This document shows positions 1 through 12,900 of a stretch of DNA of 64,000 nt, piece after piece. The stretch's first letter is position 1, and each line of letters begins with the position of its first letter. This DNA comes from Asterochloris sp. CNOR1 (lineage: Eukaryota > Chlorophyta > Trebouxiophyceae > Trebouxiales > Trebouxiaceae), in contig OZ017762.1 in assembly GCA_963969365.1 (NCBI GenBank), positions 1,116,001 through 1,180,000 on the forward strand, in the 5' to 3' direction. A program made the translations under genes and the position numbers. The notes under the pieces were generated by a model that had not been told where the DNA came from, did not search any database, and saw only the letters and a program-made list of their open reading frames with translations.

Positions 1-2790
1 CTGATGGTGCATTTCATTGGCTGCCAACAACGTGAGTAAGCAACCATGGCTTACGCATGCAAGTCTCACCGTTGGTGCCACAATCTGGTTAGCCATGAGG
101 GTAGGACACATCAGCCCTGCATCACAAGAGGCATTGCATCATGCGACACAGCGGGAGTGCAAGTAATTCTGGGTCCTTCATCTCATGTTACAGGCCAGGC
201 ATGCATGCCTGTGCATATGCACAGGGTTCCTTTGCATGATGATATATCATATGCCCAGAATTTTTGCAGGCTCTGCACTCCAGGAATACATTGAACACAC
301 CTGGAGACGTGTATTGTTCAACAGATGAGTTGGCAACTGCCTCTAGCCATCGAGGGAAGCAGCTCACACTAGAGTTGTAAAGCACTATGTCGTCAACCTG
401 GGGCGCCGTTTTGGTCACACTGGCTATGCAAGGCTGTTGCATGGAGGTCTGGAAGCTGCAACGGTTTGCAGTAAGTCAGCAGAGGTGCAGCATGATGTTG
501 ACCAAGCTGAACATGCAGGGCTGCTGCCTGCATGTGGGAAGTGCATGGACCAACCATCCATGGATCTGGGAATGCAAGGTGTGCACACAAGGGTTCAAGG
601 CAAGCAGCACATGCAGCCAAAATTGGACGCTGGTCATGGTTGCAGTGCGCAATTGGCGTCATGAGTGACAGCTACAACTCAAGTCTAGGTAGCTTTGCTG
701 AGATGTCTCAGGCCACACGCAGTACAGGCCCGCATGTCGCAACTCCCGGATGCTGCACAATGCAAGCACAGACACAAGCTCACTTCATGAAGAATTGCAG
801 CTTGGTCTGCAGCGTTCGGGGCCCCTCAGGCATGGACCCATGAAGGAGAGGGTTGACAAAGATAAACACGGACTACAAAGCAACATGTCAGCAGAGGGAT
901 TGGCTTCGCACAATTGGCGGAGCAGCAGGTCTTTGCCTTGCAAAGCTGGCAGGTCAAGCAGTGGCGACCTGCAGATGCAGCGCCCAAAGCACAGGATCCA
1001 AATGCAGAGCAGATGCCGGGCGCGCCTCAGAGTTATAGAGTTATGGACACACCTGGAGGTCAGGTAATGCATAGAACATGTCACTGCAGCATACAGGCGA
1101 CAAGACAACAGTCAGTGGCGCGGGGCCTAAGCACTGGCAGCAATGCGTGCCAGGGCAGCTGGACCCACGAGCTCGCAGACCATCAGATACTCTAGGCTCT
1201 GCCCAGCTTGGGTGGTAGCCCAACTTGCAGGCAGCCAATCCCTCACTCACACTGGGAGGGTGCCGCTGAGGTTTGCAGCCACCAACTGCAGGCCCGAGAT
1301 TGACTGCACACCCTGACTGCACTGCTTCAGGAACGAGCTTCCAGCTGTGAGACAACACGTCTGCAGCAATGTATGGGACAATGAATGTACAGCATGGGCG
1401 ATAGTCAGCGTCAAGGCTGGCTCTGGTACACCTCACCACGCCAATCCAGCTGCAATAGCTGACATTTGGGGTGAACCTGCAGTGCAGGCCTGGATTTGTC
1501 AGGCCAGAGTACCCCTGACACTGCTGTGCTCTGCACCGCAGAGTGACCCATGAGTGCTTTGGGTGCACTTCCAGAGTTGGGCCCGGCGCAGCACTTGGAG
1601 GTGAGGTGGCAGGCATGACAGGCGGCTGTGATATGCTGCTGAGTGTATGGGGCACGTGTCTCACCAGGGCACCTGCTCCAGCAGCCCCGAGAATTGCCCT
1701 GAGCCAGTGTACAGGGCTGCAGCAGCAGTGCTGTGTGCTACAGAAACTGAAGCGCTGGGACCAGGTGCTAACGCAGGGCCAGCTGCCAGTGATGTGTTGC
1801 TGGAGAGGTTTGGACTATAGCTGCTGCTGCTGGCTCTCAAATAGGCTGCCCAGGTGCTGCCTGCAGGCAAAAGTGCTTCCTAGCACAGGGCAGCCAGGAC
1901 AATGGCCTAGCTGTTGGAGGTGAGGGGCACCACAGACAGCCTCTCTGTCACCAAGATGACCTCAGCCAAGGGCAACGACGGTGGTTGTCTTGCGTGCCTG
2001 CATATCTGCGATTCCGATGCACGACAGGTGTGCAGGACCCTACCTCCGGTGGCATTGTAAAACCTCGCTAGCATCGCTGTCTGATTCTGTGAGAGCAGAC
2101 AGCAGCAATCAGCTCAGGCCTTGGCAGTTGGGCGTGCAGCACTACACCACATGTCTTACGGGCAAATCAGCGCTGTCGTTCCAGACAAGATCTGAAGTGA
2201 TGACAGTCGATGAGGAACCTACAAGAAGAACAGATACAAGTGGGTTGCACAGCAGTTCAGAATGCTCACAGACAAGAACACCAGTGCCGCAAACGATGGC
2301 ATGCCGCTGCGGTGCCATACAATGTGAGCTGCAAGACTGCACAAATAGGCACATTGTACCTGTAGCTTGGCTGGCCACTGCAGCATGAATAAGAGCCAGT
2401 TTAGAATGGAACTGCAATGAACCTGGCAGCTGCCAACGCACCTGGGACCAGGCGCCATGTGGTGATTAAGATGATGAGCCGGCTCATCATATGACGATGC
2501 AGTTTGACAGCCCCACTGAATGTAACTGATGGGACTCCAGTCAGAAACACTGAATGCATCGTAAGGAAGCCAGGCAACAGTTCATGTGGACTGGTGATGG
2601 TGAGTGCATCTGGAGCTGTGCTTACAAGGTTACAAGCGGCATGTAGTCTGCGTCCCTTCCTCACTGTGACTCAGTAATTCAAATCTAAGCATGCGTTATT
2701 TGATGCTTCAAAGGAGCGCATCTTGCCTGCTGTCGTACTTGTCTTCTTCCAGGCCATGGAAGTGCTGCCGTTATACCAGAATGACCATTG
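1..2790. other. No recognisable gene
   Basis: This 2.8 kb stretch before the glycosyltransferase gene holds only short open frames on both strands, rich in Cys, His and Trp, with no domain motif and no convincing chain of exons. It could be intergenic sequence, untranslated regions, or the end of a gene lying outside the window. The longest open frame (complement of 1041-1664, 207 codons) has no recognisable motif and I do not call it. Short words such as gcatgc and tgcag recur but form no clear unit. Confidence 0.5.
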
Positions 2791-5757
2791 ATGCTGCTGC
2801 ACCTGCTGCCCCTGGTGGCTGCAGTTCTAGCAGTGCCTCTTTCCCCTCAACTTGTTGCCCGAGCCCAGCCTGTCATCCCTGTGCTGGGTTTTGGTGTGAT
2901 CGCTGACCCATCAGGTCACGCAGATCTTGTGTGAAGTTGCTCAGGCGCACATGCAGCAGCTCAGTACCATGCTGTGCATCCTGACATGCAGGGTATGCAG
3001 GACGGCTGCTGGCCAGCATTGACCATGCAGTGGAGCGAATAGTGGTTGTGTATGGGGGCAGATCTGATGGAGCAGACGAAACATGGCACAGCCTGTGGAG
3101 GCTACATGGCCAACATGAGAATGTCACCCTTGCCCAGGTGTGGTCCTCTTTGGGGCTCCTTGGCATTTTGCTGCTCTGTTAGCCAGCTATCTGCAGTTCA
3201 ACAGGCTGCATAGTCTTCAAAACGTGCCGTGATCAAGCCTGTCATCTGCTCGTGTTCCGGAGAGGGCCAGAGATGGAGTCTGCTGTCAATCTGCCTGACC
3301 TACGCTCAGACCCTGAGCCTTGCAAGCAGCTGGCAGTCTACTGCCACCCTTGCTTCTCCCTCAGGGTGTTCATGAAAGGTCTCTGCAGTGAGAGTTCCCA
3401 CTGCGGGTGGTATGCTATGGTGCTGGCCCATGCCCAGCACTGGAACTCAGCGCCAGGAGCACAGCAACAGAGCTTGTAGCTGCCTGTTGCAGGTCTCACA
3501 CTTCAGCACTCAGTCCCGTGCTCTCCCTGGACCCTAAGGGCTCGCACTGCAGGTCACGGAGGGCCTGGGCTGCGCAGAGAGCTGGAACCACATCACCGCC
3601 ATCGCCCCCACGGCGCCCTGGGTCGTGGTGACTGCCTATGACATCGCTTTCCTTCCGGGGCAGCTGGCCAAGCTCGCACAGCAATACGAGGCAGACCTGC
3701 AGGTGTACTTGTGCATCACAAGGGGGCACTGCCCTGCACCAGACTTTCTGGGGTCATGGCCAAGAAGCCACAGTAGTGTACAGCAGACCTGCAGGTGGAG
3801 TGGGTGCCTGTGTCTGGGTATGCCAACAGGCTTGTCGCTGCTGCACGCCAGGTCAGCTGCTGCACCTGGAGCAGCGGGGCCTGTCCTCTCAAGCAGGTGG
3901 TTGTGGGGCACCCAGATGAGCCTCAAGCAGGCGCTGCAGGGACAGCCGGGCAGGACTGCGCAGCAATGCGAGCCACAGCTGCAGGTGTTCTGAGTACTGC
4001 ACTGTGTTGGGAGCAGTACTGGCCAAGCCTGCACAACATCACAACACAGGCCAGCAGCGCGAGCCAATTTGGCTGTGAGCATTGCGACCCAAGCCTGTGC
4101 AGCTATACAAGCCAGACCTGTAGGTGCACCAGATCCTACATTTTGCGGGAGACCGCCTGGCTCATTGTCTGCAGGGGGCGTGGCTGTGGAGCTTGCACAG
4201 CGGTGTGGAATCAGTCTGCACCTCTGCCTGTCCAGTATCAGAATGGCAGGGGCCGCCCACACCATTGCCCGACAGACTTGCGAGAGTGGTGCAAAAGTGC
4301 TGGGCAGGCTGACTTGCCCATGCTGGGCACATCTGACAAGTAGTCAGGTGCCGCGGCGCTTGTGCTGCAGAAGACGCCGGAGCTGATGGCGCACATCGAT
4401 TTGAAAGAGGATGGTGCCTCCATCGGGACAGACTACAACCTCTTTGCAATCAGCCGACCCATGCTGCAGCGCCTAGGAAGCTTTGATGAAAACATCTGGC
4501 CTGCATACTTTGAGGTAAGCTGCCAGCATTGAGAGTGGCTGCTGTTCCAGCCCCTTTCTTGCTCTTCTCAGGCTCAGGATTGGCTGCAGCCTGGCAAATG
4601 CAGCATTAAGGCAGCAGTGACGACAACATCTGGTCCATGTACCTCAAGGCCAGCTGCAGCTTGCACAGAACCTCTCGACAGCGCAGGCAGGCAGCTATGG
4701 GGTGTACCGCCCTGCGTACAGTGGAGCGGCACAGCCATTCCAGCGCAGCCATACGCATGGATGTGACAGCCCCTACTGACTGGCCAGCATGGGACTGCAG
4801 CCAGTCCCGTGTATACACCCCGGATACCCAGCACCACGTTGCTGACCTGATTTACCAGCCAGTGGTCGTGTTGGAGTTGTCGCAGTGGTCGATGTGATGG
4901 CAGGCTAAGCTGGCAGTCCTGAGCCTGCAGCAGGCAAAGTTGACAGTCCTGGGCCTGCAAAGCCCCGTGTACACCTCAGCAGCATCTGCGCTGCCCGTGC
5001 CTGCAGGACAATGAATGGTGCCACCGCATGCTGCTGGCGTATGGGGGCTGGCCAGACCACAATGGGCATCGTATCTGGTACAGAAGTGAGGCAACCACGT
5101 GTCTCAAGATCTACTCAGGCGCTGCTGCTACACTTGTCCTCAAAATCTCGGCTTGCCTGCCACAGCCTGCATCTCCCGCCTCTGCCACCTCACAGGAGGC
5201 AGGTGCGCACTGGGGCACCCTGGCTGCAGATGAGGAGCCACATTTGGTGAACTGAGATGCAAAACCCACCTGGCCTGCCAGCAGATAGGCACGGAGTTAT
5301 ATATATACGGGAGGCAGCGATATGACGTCCAAGCTCAGCAAGCACCTATGACTCTGCGACTCAGACTGGATTTCTCGTGTCCCTGCCTGTGAATGTGCAG
5401 GGCACTTATGCTTGCCTTATTTGGTGAAAGCAGCAATGCAGTGCTGCCAGCGTTCCCTTAGTGCATCTGTTTTTGCCTGCAGATGTGCAGGGCATCCATG
5501 GCGGACTCATTGGGTGGAAGCAGCAATCCAGCGCTGCAAACACAGCCAGCGCCAGTTATTTCCACAATGAGCAGTATTACCAGCAGAAATGGGGGTGCAC
5601 TGGAGCTGGTAAGGAGTCCTGCTCATTCCAGACTCCCTGGAACAAGCCCAATGCCGCGCTGGGCCACTGGGAATTTGATGGAGAGAGACGGCGGCGGCTA
5701 GGGGGCCTGGGACAGTCCCGGGTCATGCACGTCCATGAGCCACGCTCTCAGATATAA
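2791..5757 (+). CDS. Secreted GT-A-like glycosyltransferase
   Basis: Six exons: 2791-2914, 2992-3137, 3553-3702, 4371-4514, 5007-5085, 5483-5757. The phases chain and give 305 aa. The protein starts with a hydrophobic signal peptide (MLLHLLPLVAAVLAVPL), so it probably works in the secretory pathway. Next comes a Rossmann-type start (RLLASIDHAVERIVVVYGG), then GCAESWNHI and APWVVVTAYDIAFLPG. The last resembles the metal and nucleotide-sugar loop of small algal GT2-like proteins, although the usual paired acidic residues are reduced to YD. FAISRPML, FDENIWPAYFEDNEWCHRM and YYQQKWG near the C-terminus fit the same class. The acceptor substrate is unknown; a role in cell-wall or glycoprotein glycan synthesis is only inferred. 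The first donor (tcag|gtcacg) is the weakest junction. The gene converges on the amidase gene. Introns 3 and 5 carry copies of their flanking exon edges. Confidence 0.62.
3683..4133 (+). repeat. Echo array of exon-3 end inside its intron
   Basis: The last ~35 bp of exon 3 plus its donor (3680-3710: cagcaatacgag..cagacctgcaggtg) recurs as degraded copies near 3775-3800, 3958-3992 and 4098-4133. Each keeps an 'agaccTGCAGGTG'-like or 'cagcTGCAGGTG'-like core, so the intron contains several decoy donors. Confidence 0.55.
5385..5542 (+). repeat. 90-bp-offset copy of exon-6 start
   Basis: Bases 5385-5453, at the end of the intron, match 5474-5542 at an offset of exactly 90 bp over about 69 bp. The match crosses the acceptor and the first 60 bases of the final exon; both contain gtgcagggca and gaaagcagcaat/ggaagcagcaat. 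The upstream copy has lost the frame. Confidence 0.75.
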
Positions 5758-6927
5758 GCAATGAAAGCCAGCCAGCTTGATTTGAGAGCTGCAACGCCAT
5801 AGCTGTGGCTGCCAAAGTGCCCCTGCTCTCCTTCGTTTTGCTCCTGAGAGTATGGTTGTACAGGCCTAGACGACTGCATGGATTGTGCAATGCTGTGCCA
5901 ATCCACAGCATATTGCAGCTGTTCCGTTGTGTAAGCCGCAGGCACATGTGCCTGTACAGCTGTTGGCTGCAACTGAGTGCATGATGCTGGGGCATTCTCT
6001 GTATGCTCATGCTATAGCATAATCATGCTTTGAGCTGTAGCTACAGCTTCACCTGTACACATGCACAGTCACAGCAAGCGCAAGTCCATGCATGCATTTG
6101 CTCCCAGCACCACAGGTTATGTAGCTAGACTTCTGCTGCACTAGAATACTCTTGCGTCAGTATCAGACCTTGGAACTTGAGTACACTGACCTCAGGCAGA
6201 TCTGACACCAAGTGGCATGCAGGTAGGTCAGCTTATACCTCTGCTGGAGTGGGAAAGCTGACGCACTGTAACACAAAAACAATCCTATCTGACAATAAAT
6301 GAGCCAAGCCTGCTTCATGTCTCACAAAGTCAGATAAAGCCCTCAAAAGGTTTTCTGACGCTGCCTGAAGCAGGCACAGCCCAGCTGGCCTGCACTAAGC
6401 AACGTTGCAACGGGTCTTGTTGCGTAATCATCATGTTCAGGCAGAATGAGCATATACAGAGGGGCACAGGGCATGCCTGCGCAGGTCACGCTGTCGGATG
6501 CATATGCTTCGGGTTCGGGTCAAGTATGGTTCCCATCTTCTGGTGGACTGGTTCTGAGCAGCTGACAATGAAAGCAGATGTGCCAATGGCAGGCAAGGTC
6601 ACGAGCAGCAGGCGAGCGATGCTACCATGTCCACCAGCATGGCATCACATGTGCTGCCTGAAGCCTCATCCAGAGGCAGAGACTGCAGTCATCTGGGCAG
6701 GGGCTGCTGCAGCAGGGGCCGCTGCAGCGGCGACTGGACCGGTGCACTCAGGGAAGAGCGGAGGAGGCACACGGTGCTGGGTCTGCAGTGAGCAAGGCCA
6801 AGTCAAAATTGAGCATTCCGTGTGAACGAAAGCTGGTGCTTGCAGCCTTGGGTTATGAGCAGGTGCCTGTGTGAGGCATATAGCACATTAAGAGCCATTG
6901 GGACTCCCCTGACTGCGTCATAGTAAT
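5758..6927. other. Convergent intergenic region
   Basis: The 3' flanks of the glycosyltransferase (+) and amidase (-) genes meet here. I see no gene. A TGTAA pentamer, the common chlorophyte poly(A) signal, lies at 5930-5934, about 170 bases after the glycosyltransferase stop and so possibly in its 3' UTR. An AATAAA occurs at about 6294. A 130-codon open frame from 6433 has an Ala-rich tail but no recognisable motif. Confidence 0.45.
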
Positions 6928-9900
6928 TCACAGCAGTTGCACGCCTGCTGATTGCAGTCTTGGGCCAGCTGTGGGGGGCAGCCAACCTGTCATGCACGGC
7001 AAGGGGCTCACCAGCTGCTCGTATGCATAGCCGATCTCAAACAGCGTGGCCTCATCAAAGGGACGAGCACCAATCTGGAGAGCAGTGGGGGTGCTCAAGT
7101 TGGCGTGCAGTCCCTGCAGGCAGACAGCTGCCAGCTTGAAGTGAGGAGCATGAGGAAGTTCTTAAGTGCTGAGCATGGTATACACAGGTCCCTTGTCTGA
7201 GACACATCAGCCAGCGTAGCAACTGGCTGCCCCAACTCTTTGACTGATGTGCGCTGTGGGGAGTGAGTCTGCAGAGGGTGCCCATCCTGAGGCATGCCGT
7301 GAGCAGCCCTGTTTGTGTAAGCCTGACTTTTCGTCAGCACAAGCATGCCAGGAATACCCATGGCAGGCAAGCCGTGAGATTCCACGGCAGCCAACAGGAA
7401 CTCCTGCCACTCTGCGGTCATGCTGCCCACTGTTGCAGCAAAGTGTGACGCTCTGAGACTCACCATCTGCACCACCATGCCGGGGGCGCCCGTGCCGGGC
7501 AGCAGGCCCTGGGAGAAGTCGCCCAGAGGGGATGCGCCAGTCTGGTCCAGGTCACCGATCAGGCGAGGAGGGTTGCCCCAGCCTGCAGGGCAGACACACA
7601 CAGATGCAGTATACATACCACATATGCCATTTTGCTATGGGCTGGTGAGATGGGGCCATGCAAGGGTGCTCTGTTGGCCTGTCAGGCAAGTCGTCTGCAT
7701 GATGGGGTGCAGCTATCAGCGCGCCGAGTCAGAGCATTGCTTGGCCTGCAAGGCACCCAGGATGCATGCATGGGAAGGGGCTGCGCAGCGGCTGATGGCA
7801 GCCATGCACAGAGGCTGCTTGGGAGACTGCCTGAAACAATGAGAAGCTGTGGCAGGGCACAGCAGACACTTCTTTCAACCCACCTGGGTAGATGAAGGCG
7901 TCAATGCCATCAGCGTCCATGCTCTCGATCAACCTCTGCAGGCATTCGTCAGTACTTGACCCTGCTGTCAGGCAGGGTTAAGTAGATTTGCAGCTGCAGA
8001 GACAGATAAACGCAGGGGTTCCAAGGTTGAGAGGCCCACCTACAGCTTGGCAAGAGCAGCATGCAGAGTGTTTGCCCATGTCTCACCGCGCGCTCCTCCA
8101 CGCGGCAAGGGTTGTCAAAGAACTGGCCGCAGGTGCAGGTCAGGTTGGCAGCTTTGCTGGCCGGCTGCTGCAGGATGGCGGAGGTAGAGAAGTTGCTCTG
8201 GTACACATAGGAGGCAATGCTGGATGCGACAGTGGGGTGGAAGAGCCCGTCAGTGTAGATGTCCTGCAGGCCGGGCAAGGAGGCGTTGGCACCGTTGTGT
8301 TACAGAAAGGCATCTGCAGCAGTGCTGCATGCTTGCCTTCCAGACTGGCCCGGGAAACAGTGGGCCAAAGTGAAACCTGTCAACGTGACCAGACATCCAC
8401 ACGATGCAGCCTAGTGCAGTCTCATGCCCAGAACACTGCCGGCAGGCAGCACTGAGCGTAAGGCTGTTGAATGCTGGATCTCGCTGCTGCAGAGCAGCAC
8501 ATCCAGGTGGCCGCTGCTCTGCCTCAGCAAGAGAACATCTGCAGCATGTCTAGTTGCTGAATCTCAGATGGTGCCCACCTGCAGCGTCCTGTAGTGTGAA
8601 CCACTGGTGCTCAGGTAGGCTTCCAGATCCTCCCTGAAGTTGGGGCAGGCGTCAGCGCTGTCAGACTCCCAGTGGCCCTCAGCTCCAAAGCCCACATACC
8701 TGCAACAGGGAGACATAGTCAAGGCTGGGGGCTGGCGTGGCGGCTGGGCGGCTCCTGGCTGCTTGGCGCCACTGCCTGCAATGGTGGCCTGATCTGGCAG
8801 ATGTGTTGCACGGCAGCGATATCTGCCTGCATGTGTAATAATGGGACTGACTGGGCTGCCACAGTTGTTGTAGTGAGCTGCAAAGCACCTGCCTACAGGT
8901 CTGCCAGCTTGACGGCAACCCATGGCAAATGCATGACATCCAGTGCAGCTCGTGTAAAAATCCCAGATTGAGCCTCACCAGCTGCCATTGTTGAAGCCAT
9001 ATTCGCCAGTGTTCACAATGGAGCCATTGTCAGCAATGGTGGTGACTGGGACGTATCCGCTCCACTCCTGGTCGCCCAGACTGTTGCCGCTGATGGTGAA
9101 ATTGTCAACAATCTCAGCACCTGGGGGCAAGCCAGCAAGCTGGTATGAGCTCACATGACGAGATGCCCTGCCCTGGAAGTGACAGCACGTGGCAAAGCTG
9201 CCACCGCATCAGCATGCCTGTGCAGGGAAGGAGCAGAGGGGCGTCCATTGTCACTTAAGTACACTGCATGTGCCCTTTGCAACAGCCTCCAAGCCTCTAT
9301 GTGGCACTGGGGGGCACATCGCACATGTGTCTGCCAGCAGTGAACGTGAGGTCCATCACAGCTGCAGATTGAGCCTCGTGTGCGCCTCATGTTCCCGAAG
9401 TTCCAGCCAACCACTCTTTGCATGAAGAGGATGCAATAGAGCAAGGCTGCAGCCTCAATGTCTGCCAGAATGTACTTGTGCCACCATGCACTTGGTTCAG
9501 AAGATTCCGCCCAGACATATAGGAGAGCTCTTCTACCCTACCTCCAGCCTCCAGGTCAGCCACTGCCTGATTGAAGAGACGCACGATCTCCGGGTCATTG
9601 AAGGGAACATCCACATATGACCTGAGCACGCCGATGCGCTTGCCCTGCATTACCGGGCAGGCAATGCCTCTGTACATAGACATAGTTGAGCAGCTTGCCC
9701 GGCAGCAACTGCAACTGTGAATCTGCAGGCAGCATGCCCTCCACTGTGCACAGCCCGCTCATAGCATGCAGCAACGTTGAAGCGGCACTGGAATGCTGTC
9801 ACGCTCACCTCCAGGCCGTTGGGGTTCAGCAGGGAGGTGTAGTTGGCTGGGTGAGTGTAGTTGTTCCTGAAGGCGGTCACTGTGTCCCTGCAGTCATGGT

Positions 9901-12900
9901 TGGCCACCTGACCTGACACAACAGAGCTGCTGCGCACTGGCACTGAGAGAGCAGTACATGATGCCACAGGCTGGTAGCCCGGGTGGTAGACTGCATCTCA
10001 TGCAAGGCATCATATCTGCAGCAACTAGCTGATGCAGGCGTTCCACGGCACCCTGCTGCTTGTGGCATCGAGAAAAACTACAGTTGGATGCTGGCATGAA
10101 GCCACACATATGGGACGGATCTTGACTGCCAGCCGACATTCTCAAGGTGTTCAGCAGCTGGGCTGCTGCAGTCATCCTGATGTGGAGCATCTCTTCAGCG
10201 TGACAACTAACCTGGGGTCGACGCCGTTGGGGAACATTGAGAAGTCGGTGAGGGCAGTGAACACCTTGGCCACATCAGAGACTGAGCGCCCGATGGGTCC
10301 ACCAATGTCCCTGTTCAGTTCCAGCGGGATGATACCAGCCCTGCAGCAAAGGAGCTCACACCTTCAGGACAGGCAGCAAGTGGTGGTTATGTGGCTTGAC
10401 ATCCAATGTATTGCTTTGCTCAGAAAAGTTTTGAGGTATCCCAGCCTGAGGCGTACCAAAATTTGTGGCGCAGAGAGTGCACCTCTGCATGCAAGGCTGG
10501 AGCACTTTGGAAGCGTGTGGCACGCAGCCCTTGCCTGCTCAGCATCCAAAACTAATGCTCTGCATGCGCTGCTGAGCAGGCTGGAAGGAAGACCACAGGG
10601 ACTGAGAAAGCATTGCCACTGTGAGCAGACACTGCTTCATGCTGGACAGAGCACAGCAGGGGTGCCAAGTGCCCTGCCACTCTGGTGCTCGTGCCACTCC
10701 GGTGCCCGCAGGCAGATGCTGACCTCCAGGCGCAGTACAAACCCATCAGCTAGATAACTAGGTGGCATCCTGCTGCATTATGGGCTGAGTGCTCACACGA
10801 GCGCTGCATCACCAGCCAGAGTGCGAAAGACATGCTCTTGCTGCATGCAAAAGCTGCAGGCCCACACTGTGCCCTGGACAGAGCACCAGAACACTCAACA
10901 ACTGCAGGCAGCCACATCGAGCTGACCACTGCAACACTCGCAACGCCCAATCCCACCTGCTGGTCTGTCCAATGGATGAGCGGATGCCCACCAAGCCGTT
11001 GTGCCCTGAGGGGCCACGAATGGAGTTGCCAGTGTCACTGCCCAGAGAGATCATGGCAAAGTTGGCAGAGGCTCCAGCTGCAGGGCCGCCTGAGCTGCCA
11101 GCACTGCTACGGTCCAAGTCGAAGGGGTTGCGCACCACACCAAAGGCTGCACAGTAAGCAGAGAGTTCAGGATCAAGTATACAACAACAGTCCACAGGGA
11201 ACGTCATGCAGCAGGCAAAAGTGCCGCAGTGGGCCTTGGGGGGCTTGCGCATCACACACAGAGCTGCAAAGTTGCGAAAGCCAAACATGGGATGATCAAG
11301 GTAACTTGACACTGCTCTGGTGTTAGGTGGCACTAGTGAGTACTTGTCTGACCCAGTGCAGGGCACGCTGAGGGTGAGTGCATCCATCTCTGCTGGAGGC
11401 AGCACACAATGATTTGCTGCTAAGTGTCTGTAACACAGTTTGTCCAGGGGCAAGAAGATGGCACAGCTGGGGCCTGCTTGCCTGAGCCAATGGAGATGGC
11501 ATTGGAAAATGCCCACTCAGCCATGTTGCCCTTGGCCAGCACCAGGGCTCCATACTTCTTGACCTGCATGACCTCTGTATAGCAGAACCAAGAAAGTGAT
11601 TTGATGTTCTATACCAAGTATGGGTCCATCAAGAATTGAGACCAAGCAAGCATAGCAGACTGCCCAGGCCTTACCTGTGGCGTCCTGGGGAGGGAAGTTG
11701 TCGAGCAGAGCCACAGCGCCATTGGCCGTGGCTATTCCCACTGCAGGGCAGGCAGGGAGGTCTTGGTGCAGCAATGCATCAGAGCACCTTCAGCTTGCAG
11801 GTTTGTTGATCTCAACACCACAAAACAGCTCAGACACCAGGTCCAGTTGGCTGTGTGCAGCATCACAGAGTGCCAGACTGCGGCCAGGCCCAGCAGGCTG
11901 CATATACTGCAGCCGCAGAGGCTGGGGAGATGTGATAAAGCGGACATGTGGGTCTCCCTACTTGTGTCAAAGTTGTCCTTGACGAGCATGGGCACGCAGA
12001 AGAGCAGGGGCATCTCCTCCGCCCCGCTCTGGTAGGCTGGCAGCATGGCATCCATTGCAGCAGCCTCAGCCACAATGTCAGGGTTGACCTCCCGAACTGC
12101 GTTGATCTGGGGACCATACGCACTTATGCGCTGCAGCAGCCCACAGGGCAACTGGTGAGCGCGGCACTTGCAGGTGAGCAGGCACAGCATGCTACAATAC
12201 AACCAGTAGCCACTGCAGCTCATGGGCTTGAGCAGGTGGGTGGGGGCTTGAGCAACAGATCACAACCCAGCCTTTGGTCAACACAGCGGGGATGACGTGC
12301 ACTCATTTGCTGCCACAGGCAGACAGTGACATGAGCAGCAAGCTGCAACCAACAAAGTAACATGCTGCAGAATGGGGCAAATGGACGGCTGCATGTCCCA
12401 AGCACCTTTTGTATGCACTGCAGCAGCGAGCAGCTGACAGTTGACAGCCTTGATACACATTTCATTACAGGACCCCATGTGAACCTCATTGGAATGACCC
12501 TGAGCCCAGCACCAAGCTGAATTGACATCAAGTGATTGACTGCTCATATTTGTCACCAGTGGACTGTAATGGTGCAATAGGGACCATGCTGATGACCCCT
12601 CACCTGAATGTAGTTTTCCACCAGCTGGGAGCATGTCAGGGAGCCATCCAACATGGCCTGCAGGACACACACATTGGGTCAGCAGTTGCGGGATTTTGGT
12701 GGTGAGAAGTTGCAAAAGCTTACATAGTAGAAAAACGCGGCTGGAGCCCCGCTGAGTCACAGCACCCCTGAGAGGCGCAGGGACGCAGTGACACTGCTGC
12801 AAGGCCACAAAATGTCCCGCTATCAGGCACAGCAGCCTGGGCCTCTGTTTCTGCAGACCTTGCCAGGACCATCAAGCGATTATAAGTGACGGCGGGGTGC

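Noticed and set aside
1041-1664. 207-codon open frame on the minus strand
   Set aside because: Composition is Cys/His/Trp-heavy, no domain motif is visible and no flanking exons extend it. In this sequence such frames arise by chance.
5296-5308. TATA-like atatatata as a promoter
   Set aside because: It lies in an intron of the glycosyltransferase gene and no transcript start downstream is supported; a similar tract at 60675 is also intronic.
5930-5934. TGTAA poly(A) signals as a gene-end marker
   Set aside because: Only the glycosyltransferase gene has one at a sensible distance; I saw none after the CD36, TPR-J, SEL1L or K+ channel stops, so it is not used as evidence.
7227-7437. Extra amidase exon (frame with [11 protein letters not shown])
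   Set aside because: Joining 7464 directly to 7113 gives the conserved [17 protein letters not shown] run in phase; including this piece breaks the frame and the motif.
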